64,000 bases of DNA from Nageia nagi (Eukaryota; Pinophyta). Shown in pieces: positions 51,993 through 64,000 of the stretch. The stretch spans positions 116,312,001 to 116,376,000 of the forward strand of contig JBITNC010000001.1 of assembly GCA_050084985.1 (NCBI GenBank). Reading direction: 5' to 3'. Positions within the stretch are counted from its first letter, which is position 1. Each line of letters opens with the position of its first letter. The position numbers and the translations under genes were made by a program. The notes under the pieces were generated by a model. The model was not told the origin of the DNA. It searched no databases and worked only from the letters and a program-made list of their open reading frames with translations.

Positions 51993-53036
51993 GTATCCTA
52001 TGAGTATCAATTTTGTTGGATCTTAGGAGAGTTTTATCCTATGAGTATCAACACTAGTAACTATTTTTACTTGCAAGTTGTATTAAAGGTTGGAGAGCTA
52101 AGAGAGGGTATCTCTTCAAGCTAGGATTCATTGATGTAATATAATGGATTCTATTCGGTAGCCCAACAATACAGAATGATGTAGATATCAATAGGGGATA
52201 TACATCAAATTCAACCAGGATGATGGAATGAGGGACAAATCTTTTGGCTCAAATGAATCTTGAAGGCATATTGACCAAAATCATCTAAATGCGGGCCCAA
52301 CTAGAGCATCTTAGACTAGGTTACCATACCTCATATCCATGAAGTAGAGTTGGAGAAACAAGTGCATGGAAGAGCTTGACTTTTGCCATGATATTTCATC
52401 AACATTCTAATCAGATGCAATATACATTAATCACCCAAAGACCTTGTGAAAAAATCAATTTTATTTTAACTAGACATTTGAGAAAAAAAATAGAAAACTC
52501 ATATGGAATCTAACAAATTTAGATCCAAAACTTTTTCAAGACATTAGATTTAATTTTAGTGTAATATGGTTTCATCTCATCTAAATTTAGTTGAATGTTT
52601 TTTCAAAGGTAGTGGTATGAAAGAAGAATATCAATTTTACAACATAAGCAAATACTATTAACAATAAAAATAGTCAAAATACTCAAAGCCTAACTGTATC
52701 CACTCCTAATGTATACCTAGATTGAAAACAACAAAATTGAGGAAATTATTGGACCAAACAAGGCCTAAGATAAAATCTATGAAACATCAAGGTCATCCAT
52801 ATTATTATTAAAAAAATCTAAAGTAAAGTCTTATTTTTTTATATATTCAAACTTTTCCTCTCCCTCAAGATTAGAAATCTCCAAAATTTGAAATATTTTT
52901 TGGGGAAGAGATTCAAGGTAACATGCATTAGTATTTCAAGAATAATGCAAAATGAATTTTGGCAATGATGAAAAACTAGTAGTTAAATTCTTCCCTAGGT
53001 GTTAAAAGTGAAACATGAAATAGTTTTACAAACTCA
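51993..53036. other. Unassigned intergenic DNA
   Basis: AT-rich; a 17-bp motif TATCCTATGAGTATCAA occurs twice (about 51994 and 52037). No coding signal. Confidence 0.5.
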
Positions 53037-53037
<1 letters not shown>

Positions 53038-53079
<42 letters not shown>

Positions 53080-53104
53080 TTATTTATTTATATTTATATA
53101 TATA
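53038..53104. repeat. (TA)n microsatellite with TTTA units
   Basis: About 37 bp of uninterrupted TA dinucleotides followed by TTTATTTATTTA and further TATATA. Confidence 0.95.
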
Positions 53105-53479
53105 GACACACACATACTCATCATGCAACTATCTAGACTAGCATATCTCTATGAAATTCATTAAGGATTTAATGAAAATATTGCGAAACATATTCTTAGG
53201 TTCAAGAAATATGATAAAAGAATCAAATGGTAATGATATCCTTGTGAATTTGTTTAGTTAAAAATCTAATGCCATACATATTTAAGAACATCATTTCATC
53301 TTTTAGGATTTTGTCTCAAATGTTGTTCACCAAACAAAAATTTTTACTTGAGGTGGGAATAGTCAAATATTGAAATCCTAATGGTAGTTATAATGCCAAA
53401 AAAACCTTTCCTATAAAGAAAAATAATAATAACCAGTGAATATGGCTAAAGGTAATGCTCAAACAATTCAACTAATAAG

Positions 53480-53930
53480 ATCTCAAACTCAAAGAAATGG
53501 TAAATGTTTTTCCTTATACTAGGAAGCATAATCCCTCATCACTTGTGACAAAAATAGTTGATCATATTACATTTTAAAGAGTTGAAGATTATAACAATAT
53601 AATTAAATTGATTTGGTTCTAAGAAGCATCATATTGTGGTTACCATCTGACTCAAGCTCATACCACTAATCAATGTATCAAACTTAAAAAATAAATTTAG
53701 TGATGATTAATGAAGAGACGTATGTTTACCCAACTATAGTATTGACCAATAATCAAGATAAAAATCAAAATGAGGATGTCAACAATAGTAAAGGAATTAT
53801 AATATATAATTATAATTTATGTGGGGCCTACTTTCCCAATATCACATCTACAAATCATTTTTGGAGTCAATTTAAAAAAATAATATTGCAAGAGAAGAAA
53901 ACAATCTTCTAAAATGGAAATTGTTCGAAA
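53480..53930 (+). pseudogene. Tat-type gypsy gag C-terminus relic
   Basis: About 53632-53690 encodes YCGYHLTQAHTTNQCIKLKK, which fits the Tat/Athila gag zinc knuckle (C-x2-(C/H)...H-x4-C). An open frame at 53700-53912 follows without a recognised domain. Short and degraded. Confidence 0.45.
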
Positions 53931-54499
53931 TCCAAAGCCCAAAATTCCAATGTTATAGGATGCCATACCTTAAGTGTTAATGTTCTAAAAATTAAAAATT
54001 AAAACACCAATCATATGACACCACATTATGAATGCTATTATTTTGGGTTACCAAATTTAGAATGGCAACATTATAGGATGTCCATCCAAGAAGGTCTACA
54101 TAAAAGATAGCATACCATATTCATTCATAAATAATAATTATATCAAGTTTAAGATCCAAGTATAATCTCAATATGGGTAAACCATAATATTGCACAAAAG
54201 AGTAGTTGAGAATCATAGTGGAAATTCAACATTTTATATCAACATGATTAGGAACCATCTATATATGAGGATAAATATGATGAAAACTATGATACAATCC
54301 AAATCCCTTCCCATGATTCTAATCCATACTTCAATTATACTATATATTTGATTACCTATATAACTTTTTTATCTACTTGTTTAAGGATGAAAATAAAGAA
54401 AAATATTCTATCTCCTTTGACTTATCCAATACTGAAATATGTGACCCTTATGATGAAACTCATAATACCACTAAAAATTATCTTCAACTAAAGTTAAGA

Positions 54500-54676
54500 A
54501 CAAGTTCTATTATTATGAGCACATGCTTACAAGACATGAAATATCACATCTATTTTATATGGGAAGGACTTGTGCTCATCTCTTCAAATAATGACACAAT
54601 TCCTATGGTATACAAACCATCTACCATGAATGGTAAATATCATTCACTATTGTACCACCTAAAGTATGTTACTTAA
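54500..54676 (+). pseudogene. Possible archaeal-type RNase H relic (first copy)
   Basis: GLVLISSNNDTIPMVYKPS and an N-rich continuation resemble the G.G.VLISP....IPL.Y.L segment of the second RNase H of Tat elements. The DG(S/A) motif that should precede it is not visible. Weak. Confidence 0.4.
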
Positions 54677-55174
54677 ATTTTCCCTTGTGTTTTGTATTAT
54701 GAATTAGTATTAACTTAGGATTAATCACATCTAAAATAATTAAAATATAACATAGCTTTCAGTTGCATTATGATATTTAGAAAAATTGCATATGTGCATT
54801 TATCAAACCTAGATTAATCTACATTTATAACCTCATATTGAATGCATATCTTATTGAATATTGAATACTTCTATGATTATCCCAATAATTACTCAATTTC
54901 ACCCTTACATGAATGTTTCATTTTCCTTTTTTGGCATTTATTTACAATTTTCTTTCCTTTATGAGGAGCTCCTCAAATGTTTCTTTGATTTTCATTATTC
55001 ATTTTTACTTTTGATTGACAAACATTTCTCATAGTCTTCATGATTTGCACTGATCAATTTATTGGTTTTGGTGAAACCTTGTTGATTTCAGAATTAAAGT
55101 AACATCTTCAAGATGAATAAAAATCTCAAGTAATAATAACCTTTATATTGAAGAATTTATAGATAAGTGTGTGC

Positions 55175-55360
55175 ATTTTACAGAAAATTATGTTGATATA
55201 TGGATGTTATTATTTGATGGCTCAAAATGACCCCATGTTGCAGGGATAGGAATAATACTCATTCTACAGATAATGAGGGAATCCGTATATCATATAATTC
55301 ATCAACCATAAATGGTATGGAACTTCCAAAACCAAGGAACATTATGCATTTAAAAAGGTA
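55175..55360 (+). pseudogene. Archaeal-type RNase H relic (second copy)
   Basis: WMLLFDGSK, then a stop, PHVAGIGIIL and, after a frameshift, TDNEGIRISYNSS. The FDGS and GIGIIL spacing is that of the additional RNase H of Tat-type gypsy elements. Confidence 0.5.
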
Positions 55361-55920
55361 TCATGCTTTAAATTTAATAATTTAATTAACAACATCTTCT
55401 ACATTTTCATACTAGCTTTACTAATATGTTTTGTATTTTCCTACACCCTAAGAAGTTGTTTTCCCAAAATGTGTATGCTATGGACTAATCATCCCTAGAT
55501 GCTTGCACTTATGGACCAAACATCCTTGAACACTAACATTTTGGACTTAGGGATTTCCATTGCTTTATCTCTTGAAAAATCTAGAAAACATAAACTAAAT
55601 GTATAAAATCTACATCTTTATTTCAACCATATTTTGTAATAATAATTGAAAATTATCATGTTTATATTTATTGTTTTTGAAATTACATTTTTGAATGATC
55701 ACTTGTAAAATTATAATTTACATATTAATCATTTCATACACTTATCATTTTTTTGCAATATCATTTTCTAAAATATCATTTATGTATCATGTCATTCTAA
55801 AACATCAATTTTTTATTTTTCATTCTTTGAAATATCATTTGTGGGATCATCAAATTTTGAATTATCTACTTACTCATATTGCATAATTATCAAATTTTAT
55901 ATATGTTCATGTATATTATT

Positions 55921-56400
55921 GCATAATTTGTTGTTACTAATAAAAGGGGGTGTACCTTGTTAATACAAGACTTAGCATGTCCCTTGTTAATCATTTAGGA
56001 TAGGCACCCACACCCTCCAAATTGTCTTTTTTTTTCCACATCTCAAAGAATTTTCTTAAGATATAACCTAAAATAAAAGATGAAACTAACACCATTTCCC
56101 TTTCTTTGAAAGAATATGTTTATATAAACTCTTTTAAATGATTAACAAGGGGCACACTGAATCTTAACATTAATAATTTGTTTTTACTAATAAAAGGGAG
56201 TGCACCTTATTAATATCTAGACTTAGCATTCCCTTGTTAATAATTTAGGATAGGCACCCACACCCTCCAAATTGTATTTTTTTTTCCTACATCTCAAAGA
56301 ATTTTCTTAAGATATAACATAAAATAAAAGGAGCAACTAACACCACTTCCCTTTCTTTGAAAGAATATGTTTATCTAAACTCTTTTTTATCCTTTTCAAC
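55921..56400. repeat. 250-bp tandem duplication
   Basis: 55921-56170 and 56171-56400 align with exactly 250-bp offset at the start (TTACTAATAAAAGGG at 55934 and 56184), then with small indels. Shared blocks include TTAGGATAGGCACCCACACC, TCTCAAAGAATTTTCTTAAG and CCCTTTCTTTGAAAGAATATG. Confidence 0.88.
55967..56166. mobile_element. MITE-like element with 31-bp inverted ends
   Basis: 55967-55997 and the reverse complement of 56136-56166 match at 26 of 31 positions, all mismatches being transitions (shared core CCCTTGTTAATCATTTA). About 200 bp in total with no coding capacity. It lies within the first 250-bp unit; the second unit keeps only the left arm. Target-site duplication unclear. Confidence 0.45.
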
Positions 56401-57689
56401 CTTTAAGGGAAGGAAAGGTATCTAACTAAATCATGATAAGTTTGATCATTTCATGTTTTTAGAGATTCCTCTTCTTTTTTACTTTGCCTAATATATGTTT
56501 TAAAGGATCCTCACAATAATAATAGTGTGAACCTTCAAAAAGTTTTGTATCCTTTTGATTTTTGGAATGTGATATTTGTAGAGAGATGATATGTGGATTG
56601 TACTACCATTATGCAAATGATAATCTATTGTTTATGTTGTGCAAAATATTTATAGGAATAACCCAAGAATTTACTCATATTATTTTTGTATTATTTCATC
56701 CATTTGGGGATGAAATTGAATTCCTACTGATTTGGATGCCATAAAACTCAAAAATCCTTCCAAACATTGCTTGTAAGTATGTGATCTCTATCACACACAA
56801 TATTCCTTGATGTTGGGATGGAAAATTTTTATCTTACTCGATGATCATTTTAATATGATCAAAATGGGAAAGCAACCAAACATTTAGGTGAGAATGCATT
56901 TCTGATATCCTCTTGTAAGAACTGATACCCTAAGGTTTCTTACAAAGCTTGTGTAGTGAATACAAGATTAAATAGTGTAGATCTTGTTTGGGAACCAACT
57001 AAGTGGTGGGATAGAGATGGTAACCATTAATACACATTTTTATATGGAATGAGGTGTTTATTAGGGAATAGTCCAAAAGTTACTATGGATTTTAAAGAAA
57101 GAAAAACTAAAGAAAATAAAAAGGATGAGAATGTTTTGATACTGGTGAAATGACTAAGGAAAGGTCAAAATTGAGCAGTGTCCAATATTTATAGCTTCTA
57201 GATTGGGCAAGAAGTCTCATTCAAAGTCTTCCAACTTGAGAATAAAATGATCTAAGTCCAATCTAATCTCAAGAGGAGTGGGAAGAAAAGCTGCTATCGA
57301 TACACCTAAGTGTAATTGATAAGTAATCAAAATAAAGACACGACACAACGAGTGTGCACAAACTTCATTTTGAATGAAAGATTCTAATTGGATATCATAG
57401 AATAAATAAAATCTCAAAATATGTACACTTATCGTGCAAACTATGGATATCATTATTTTACAAAGATCTTGTATGTTATTAACATGCAAATATTTTGAAT
57501 ATTTATTTGTAACCACTAACTTCATTATTTTAACTCTAGATTTAAGAATCCCTCAATGAAGATCATCTATTTTAATATTTTTCTAGTATTACTAATAGTT
57601 GTCAAAGATCAAGGGATTTAACATTTTCTCCTTTACTTATTTGATATGCTTCACACTCTCACAAAATTGTTGATGTTCTCTTTATTTCA

Positions 57690-58560
57690 TTTCAAAAAGG
57701 ATGATTATTTCACCCTCTAATATGTTTTGTTTAGAAATCCTAAATGACCAACAAATTATGAGGTATGCAATTCTTATAGTGTCCCTTCCTTTACCTTTGA
57801 ATATTTCATCAAAAATACTATATTATTGATTCTTATCATGTTCTCTATGAATACTCTTAATCTAATATTTTTCCTACTTAATTCTTTTGAATATTTTGGG
57901 ATATTTGTAGGTCCTTTATCCATTCTTCCTTATCTTATTCAATCCATATAGGTATAGGGAAAGAAATAGTATAAATGGATATGAAGTTTTCATATTGTTT
58001 AGAGAGAGCATCTACCACCATATTTTATCTTCCATTATGCTTTATCTCAAAACCATACCCCAGTATCCTACTCATCCACTTATCTTATTCAAGGAATGAA
58101 AGGTGTTTCTCTAAGAAGTGTTTGAAGTTGTTGTGATTTATATTGATTTTCAAGTATTTCACCTTAAATATGGATTTCATTTTTAAAATGCATGCAAATT
58201 TTTCACATGTTTACTTACCATGAATTTTTCCCAAAATTTATTTACTCCCAAAGGATAATGAATGGTTTTTTTGCATTAAAAGTACATCAATACTTATTCT
58301 TGAAGCATCACATTCTATGATAAATGGTTTGCTAAAATTAAGGTTGGTAAAGCTTGAGGTAAGGAAATGGCTTCCTATAGATCATTGACTGGTCTAGTAA
58401 CTGCTTATATCTAAGTGAATATATCCTTTTTGGTGCTATTAATGTTGTTTCAATCTTTCCATTATCTTTCACAAATTTCATCAAGGTAAACACTAGCGGT
58501 GAATCATCATATATGTACAAAATTAGCAATTCAAAAAATTTCATTTGGTAAGTTTGGTGG
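57690..58560 (-). pseudogene. Gypsy RNase H and RT end, minus strand
   Basis: Minus strand: FVKDNGKIETTLIAP (RT end), KPFIIECDASRISIDVLLMQ (RNase H start with its Asp), KHFLEKHLSFLE, ILGYGFEIKHNGR and MVVDALSKQYENF. Domain order is correct but frameshifts and stops are frequent. Confidence 0.75.
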
Positions 58561-58959
58561 GCCCTGATTTTTAAATCCTCATCATAATTTTAGGGAGTAA
58601 TATTAAATACATAGGTAGCCTTTAAAAAATATAGGATTTTCATTCATCCTTGAAATTATAACAAGTGTTAATTATTAATTATTCTAAAGACATCGCCACT
58701 TGTTCCTCGCAATATATAAACTAAATGCAATACAATATTTCAAAAATCCATTTGATTTTTAATCAGAGTAACAAGCTACATGAATCATTTTAGAAGCAAA
58801 ATTATCTTTTTGTATTAAAAAATCTCCATCATAATGATAAAACCCCAAGGCCCATGATAGTTAAATTTTAATTTTTTTGAAAAGATATAATTGTGACGAA
58901 TATAGAATGACAAGGTTGAGGCTATGAAAAACACTAAGGACCAAGCCATATTGAAGGAA

Positions 58960-59620
58960 AAGGTTTAGCCTTATCATTATAAAAGGCCAAAGCCCTATCG
59001 AACAACATGATCCAAGATTAGTCATTCGATAAGATAAGAGCCTAATTGTTTGATTATGTACATTTGGAATAAAACACCTAAATTTTGGTGCAATAAGTAT
59101 GGTTCAATTTTATGCCAAAATGGGTGTTTGTAATAATAAAGTCCACAATTAAATTCATAGTAAATCAAATGTTATATACTTTATAAGTTTTCTTTTGATT
59201 ATGAACGTTTTGAAGAAAATGCTTAGATTTTGAAGGAATAAGTGTAAATATATTCTACATGAAAATGGTTATCCAAAATGATGAATTTTACATCAAAACT
59301 CATAGTAGATATAAAGTTATTGACTTCTAAAATTTTCAAGAGATAGTCCTTTAAGTAACCTTTTTACCTAGTTGGATGATTATATAAAAACCTAGTTAGA
59401 TGACTAGGCATTTACCTCACTGTTTGATTAGGGAGAAACTTAATCATTTCATTAGATAAGTGCCTACTCATTAAATAGTGAAAAAAAGAACCTAGATTTT
59501 AATGTAATAAATGCTAGATTCTACACATAAATGGGTATCCAAAAATGATAAATTTAATGTTAAAATTATTAGTAAATAAAGAGTTATTAATTTCCAACAT
59601 TTTCAAATATAAAAATATAA
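58960..59620. repeat. Degenerate repeats inside the decayed gypsy
   Basis: Three related blocks: about 59079-59130, 59222-59340 and 59491-59610. Each has a CTTAGATTTT..(A/G)G..ATAA.T(A/G) part followed by GGTTATCC-like and, in the last two, AAAATGATGAATTTTA and ATAAAGTTATT sequence. Noncoding. Confidence 0.5.
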
Positions 59621-59869
59621 AATCAATTTTTTGCTTACTCCAAATTTGTTTTTGCTATATATATATATATGAATTTTAATATATTATAATAATAAAGTTT
59701 AATAAAATATCTTATATATTCTAATAGCATAAAAGAAAAATGACTAAGCAAATACCTTGTTGATCGACAAGGCATTTGCCAAGTTGTGCAACTAGGCTTG
59801 CCTAATCTAGAATCCATTTTATAATATTAATGTATATACTATATTAATTATATAATAAATTTTACCCTA

Positions 59870-60270
59870 AATTTCATAGAAGATCATGTTATACCCAAAA
59901 AAATCCCAATGAAGACTTTTCAAGGTTTTCAAAACTAAATAATCCTTGACTACTTTGATCTTCTTAGGATCCATTTTTCCTATTGTTATCATAATATGAC
60001 CAAATGAATCAACTTTGGATCACCAAAGCAACATTTATAAATCTTGAAAATTATTTTTTCCTTTTCCAAATAATGCATAACTTATTCAAAATGATGCAAT
60101 TGATTGTATAATATTTTATTGTCATTAAAAAATACCAACACAAATTTCTCAAGAAGGATTTGACATAAAATTTAGAAGAATCTAAAATATGGATGGTAAA
60201 TTAGTAAGACCAAATGGTATATCCAAAGTTTCATAGTGTCCCTCATGGTTTCTTGAAGTTATCTTATGGA
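59870..60270 (-). pseudogene. Gypsy reverse transcriptase palm relic, minus strand
   Basis: Minus strand: YETLDIPFGLTNLPSIF (the MPFGL.NAP..F block), a degraded catalytic region, then FGHIMITIGKMDPKKIKVV (the LGH.IS..G...DP.K block). It is probably the front of the same element as 57690-58560, separated by the repeats between them. Confidence 0.75.
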
Positions 60271-60279
60271 GTATTGTGA

Positions 60280-61400
60280 TCTCAAGTATTAGTAAATGTT
60301 TTTATCCCCATATGACTCATCTAACAAATTATTAATAACATGAATTAGAAACTAATCTTTGATGGTGATATTATAGATATCTTTGTTATAACTGAAATAA
60401 TAATTAATTAGGGTCATTCAAGATAGTTAATTTAACCAAATAATAACAAAATAGTAGTAACATGAAAAATGATAATGATCTTAATTGATCCTGACCTATC
60501 AATCTAGATTGATGAAGGATACAAACTTGTACTTTACTTGTCATGATGAACGAAGGTGATGAATGATGAACATTATTTTTTATTATTTAAGCCACCAATC
60601 CATCCTCAACCCAATGATAATGCTAGGATCCCAACAACATCACCATTATTACCTTTCCAATTTTCTTTATCCTTTTGCTTGATATCATTGATATTCCTTC
60701 GAAGATTAGAATATCATGCATAATGGGTTTGAAGGATATCAGGAATGTAGAGCTTAATGGATAACAAAATCCAAATATGATAAGTGGCATTGAGAAACAT
60801 CGATCAATAATGACGTGAGTATATTACCACCTATCAAGTATTTCATATCATATCATGATTTCTCATGTATAACCCTTCTACCTTTATAGATAGAGGGTCT
60901 AGTGCCAAGGCTCCTCCTTTTGCTTATGGTGCACATGGACCAAAACCCCTTCTTAGGCTTATCTTCGAATTGACTTGTTATCATAAAATAAAAAGGTATA
61001 TAAGTGTGTACAATGATAAGAGTGATAAAATAATTAAATAAATGAATTATTACAAATACTTGAAAGAGATATTTTAATTAAATTAAAATTCCTTTTTAGG
61101 TGTTAATAGATACCCCACTTTGTATATGATTTGATACTTTTGGGAAAAAATAAAATCAAAGCATAAAATCAAAGTATAAAAAATAAGGAAGAAAATACTC
61201 CCTAAAAAAGTTTCTTCATGATGATAAATTTGGATTCCCCAATTTTTACCAATGTTATGCCCCATGTTTGGATTGGTTTTGACTTGATGGACCTCTCATC
61301 ATAAGAGCAACCCAAGTCAAAGATAAAGGAACCTATTATAATCTTAAACAATAAATATTATGTGCAAGATATTTCAATCATAAACATTAAACATCATATA
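60280..61400. other. Unassigned AT-rich DNA
   Basis: No coding domain, LTR pair or clear repeat recognised. Confidence 0.4.
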
Positions 61401-61420
61401 ATATAGAAATCATTAAAGAA

Positions 61421-61520
61421 AAAGATATCAAACCTATCCTTGGTGGCTTACCCACCAAGAGTAAGAAAAAGTTATCAAACCTATCCTTGGTGGCTTACCC
61501 ATCGAGAGTTTGATAAGAAA
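61421..61520. repeat. 47-bp tandem duplication
   Basis: ATCAAACCTATCCTTGGTGG occurs at about 61427 and 61474 (period 47 bp), each followed by CTTACCCA and GAGAGT-like sequence. Confidence 0.85.
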
Positions 61521-61619
61521 TTGCCTTTGATTAAGGATTTATTGCCTCAAATTAATGATGAGGGATTACCAATTTATATGATAGAAATGTACCTACAAGC
61601 AACCATTTTTCTATGGATT

Positions 61620-61860
61620 TTGATAAGTATGACCCTCCCTTACAAATAATATTTTGATAACAATGTCTCAATTTATGTGATAGACCTGGACCTCTAAGCC
61701 ACCATGTTGCCATGGATTTTGATAAGCATGCACCTCCCTTACAAGGAAGCTTTTTGATAAGAATGTATCTCCCTTACAAAGATACTAATGATAAGCATGC
61801 CCCTTCCTTCCCTACAATGAAGCCAATGATAAGTGTGATATGACAAATATAATATGACAA
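61620..61860. repeat. Imperfect TGATAAG(A/C)ATG...CTCCCTTACAA repeats
   Basis: Four or five degenerate units around 61618, 61713, 61756 and 61788, each with GATAAG(C/A/T)ATG and CCTCCCTTAC or a close variant. Possibly the LTR or tail of the Tat element to the right. Confidence 0.5.
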
Positions 61861-62239
61861 GCATATGATATGTGAAATATTTTATGATATGAAAAAATAT
61901 CATATGATAAACATGGAAAACAAAGTAAGAATTTCTTCTTACCTTTTCCATCACTTATCGTTACGAAGAATTATATTTGATGATAATGATTGAATTTTAT
62001 CTTATTAACATAATGACATATCTCAAAACATAACAACATCACTAGGATCACCCATTAAATTTCTTGCTAATTTAGTTATAAATACAGAAAAGACATTCAT
62101 AACATGAAAAAGATCAAAAATAGAATTGTTTTATATGCATAAGATGTAATGGATTTCGTTCTTCTTTACCTCTAATAGTGGATAATTTATATGCCCACTA
62201 TTAAATATAAAGAAGGATGAAATTCAATAAATTATCCAT

Positions 62240-62930
62240 ACATTAAATAGAAAGGATTTCCCTAAGATCAATCCTTATACTTGTTCTATAAGCCCACAAA
62301 GTACAAGGTAATGTTTCATGCCAATCTTTACCATGTTTTTCAATAGGTTTGGAAAAGATACTTTTTATGACCTTATTAGAGGCTTCCGCTTGATGATTAT
62401 GTTGAGGATAATATGAGGTAGAAAACTTTCTTTGAATATGATATTTGTTACAAAACTCTTTAACTTCATTACCTTTAAAGCTTGTACCATTATCCATAAA
62501 TAATTTAGAAGGTATTCCATATTTAGAAATGATATATTCAATAAAAAATTCAACGATTTTACCTCCTTTACTTGACTTCATAAGAATAACATCCAATCAC
62601 TTTGTAAAATAATTCATGGATGTGATGATAAGCTTATGGTCATATCTAGAAATAGGGTTAATCTTTCCCATAAAATCAAGTGCCCAAATAGAAAAAGACC
62701 AAAAAGAAAGGATAGAGTGCAATCCATGTGATGGTGAGGGTTGAAGTTTAGTAGTCTTTTGATATTGTTCATATTTTTTGACATGCAATTCAAAATCTTC
62801 AAGCATGGTAGGCCAATAGTAACTTAGTATAAGTAATCTTTGATAAACTAATTTAGCACTAAAATATCCTCCACATTACCCATCATGAGCTTGATGGAGA
62901 TCCATTTCTACTTCATGCCTCATTAAACAT
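62240..62930 (-). pseudogene. Tat/Ogre-type gypsy integrase
   Basis: Minus strand from right: LHQAHDG, then CGGYFSAK and SYYWPTMLEDFELHVKKYEQ (zinc finger; the second Cys pair is CGGY/KYEQYQ, partly lost). Core: WALDFMGKINPISRYDHKLI (first Asp), YGIPSKLFMDNGTSFKGNEV (second Asp), YYPQHNHQAEASNK (catalytic Glu) and DWHETLPCTLWAYRTS. Two long open stretches, 62597-62806 and 62243-62596, are separated by a single stop where W or Q is expected. Better preserved than most pol in the window. Confidence 0.9.
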
Positions 62931-63520
62931 CTAAGAAGAGCACCATCAAAATACCTTCTATATAATAGACCACCAATTACAACATATTTGGTAGCTAAGA
63001 TTCATACTCAACCATATTGTTAGTACAATCAAAACTTAATCAATAAAATATAAGAATAACATCACAATGTGGATTAATTAGTACAATTCCTTTCTTAGTT
63101 CTATGAATACACTTAGAACCATCAAAAAATAAATTTCATTCATATTTTTTAGAAAATCTTATGAAACTCTTAGGGTACTTAGGTTCACAAATGGAGTGAT
63201 GCCTCCTGGACATAACATTATCTTTGGGATCACGAGGACTTATGGTTCCTTTCTCATCAGTAAAATCCTCTTGAACCACATATTTTTTTATTTATTGGAT
63301 GATTTGCGATGAAATCTACAATAGCTTGTCCTTGAATTTTATAAACACTATGTCAAATTCATGAATCAACATTATCCATTAGGCAGCTCTATTAGAAAAA
63401 TAAGGTTTTGACATTAAGTACCTCAAAGGATCAGTTTGAGCTATAACATATGTTGTATTTCCAAGCATGTAATATCTTAATTTTTCTATTGAAAATACAA
63501 TAGAAAAATATGTTTACCCT
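62931..63520 (-). pseudogene. Tat-type second (archaeal) RNase H and linker
   Basis: Minus strand: NTTYVIAQTDPLRYLMSKPY and WIMLIHEFDIVFIKF (end of the first RNase H), VDFIANHP, then NLFFDGSKCIHRTKKGIVLI and LSFDCTNNMVEYE (start of the additional RNase H), and GGLLYRRYFDGALLRCL before integrase. Two RNase H domains before integrase is the hallmark of the Tat/Ogre lineage. Confidence 0.85.
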
Positions 63521-63524
63521 ATAG

Positions 63525-63953
63525 CTATATATCTTGTTTCATAATCAAAGTTTTGCTAATATAATAAATTGCTCTCTCTTTGTTTGCATCATCTTTTTGA
63601 GCTAACATTGCCCCCAATGCACTTAATGTTATAGAAACATAAAGTAATAAATTCCTCTGAAAATCATAAGGGGTTAATATGGGAGCTTTAGTAAGGTACC
63701 TCTTTATGTTGTCTAAATATTTTTTATATGTTTCATCCCAAATAAACTTTTCATCTTTCTTAAACAAATGAGAAAATGGGGTTGTTATATCAGTTAGTTG
63801 AGCAATAAATTTTATTATAGCTTGAACTTTACCTTGTATACTTATCAAATATTTCAAATTTTGAGATAGAGGCATATCAAAAATGGTTGAAACTTTCTTA
63901 GGATCCACCTTAATTCCTCTTTTTGAAATAATAAAAATTAAAAAATTACTCAA
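63525..63953 (-). pseudogene. Tat-type RT end and first RNase H
   Basis: Minus strand open frame: FIISKRGIKVDPKKVSTIFD (RT end), then IKFIAQLTDITTPFSHLFKK, KEYL-type linker (IKRYLTKAPIL) and LLYVSITLSALGAMLAQKDD with KERAIYYISKTL (RNase H start). The first RNase H Asp position reads S (YVSIT), as is common in this lineage. The 5' part of the element is right of the window. Confidence 0.9.
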
Positions 63954-64000
63954 AGAAACTACAAATACACATATTAACGTTTCAATTTCAACTTAAATTC

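Noticed and set aside
57217-57525. 102-codon minus-strand frame
   Set aside because: No domain and AT-driven composition; not in frame with the neighbouring gypsy pol.
1-64000. tRNA, rRNA, CRISPR, riboswitch or bacterial operon features
   Set aside because: None seen on either strand; the initiator tRNA-Met complements found are retroelement primer-binding sites.

Overview
The window is nuclear DNA of a land plant, most likely a gymnosperm or another large-genome plant. It is AT-rich and made almost entirely of decayed, nested LTR retrotransposons. One host gene runs through it, with introns of 8.4 and 9.7 kb packed with transposons. No prokaryotic features (operons, CRISPR, IS elements) and no tRNA or rRNA genes were seen. 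The gymnosperm assignment is inference from giant introns and element style; it cannot be proven from the sequence alone.

Host gene: the last five exons of a plus-strand pectin acetylesterase (PAE/Notum family) lie at 8459-8512, 8626-8703, 8813-8918, 17335-17480 and 27225-27335 (stop codon included). All junctions are GT-AG, phases match and the 164 encoded residues are unbroken. The 5' exons, including the one with the nucleophile serine, lie left of position 1, so bases 1-8458 are probably also intron of this gene.

1-8458: a LINE reverse-transcriptase relic (about 180-3246) is split by a minus-strand solo LTR with a perfect target-site duplication. Next come a truncated minus-strand Ty3/gypsy element (3247-5397), a plus-strand LTR fragment (about 5403-6484) and a dispersed repeat. 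8919-17334 (giant intron 1): a minus-strand gypsy element (9027-14244) is invaded by a plus-strand gag-protease type element (9388-12293), followed by another repeat copy. 17481-27224 (giant intron 2): a local duplication of the exon/intron junction, a split outer LTR, and a gag-protease-only gypsy element with a dimer-like LTR-internal-LTR-PBS layout (19456-24777).

27336-64000 (downstream of the gene): a small non-autonomous LTR element with TSD GTTGG (28897-31798). A minus-strand chromovirus (31943-46267) carries a Ty1/copia element (35004-43693) inserted in its reverse transcriptase. A very young non-autonomous copia-like element (46611-50575; LTRs differing at 2 of 315 positions, perfect TSD AACAC) carries a fragment resembling the host splicing factor SKIP/SNW plus long acidic reading frames; it is the most interesting object here. 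Then follow a solo LTR (50851-51992), a TA microsatellite, degraded Tat-type gypsy pieces, a 250-bp tandem duplication with a MITE-like inverted repeat, another decayed minus-strand gypsy pol, and the pol of a Tat/Ogre-type element (62240-64000) that continues past the right edge.

Most transposon reading frames are broken by stops that look like C-to-T decay (CAG to TAG, CGA or TGG to TGA), as expected of heavily methylated elements. Only the pectin acetylesterase looks under coding constraint.
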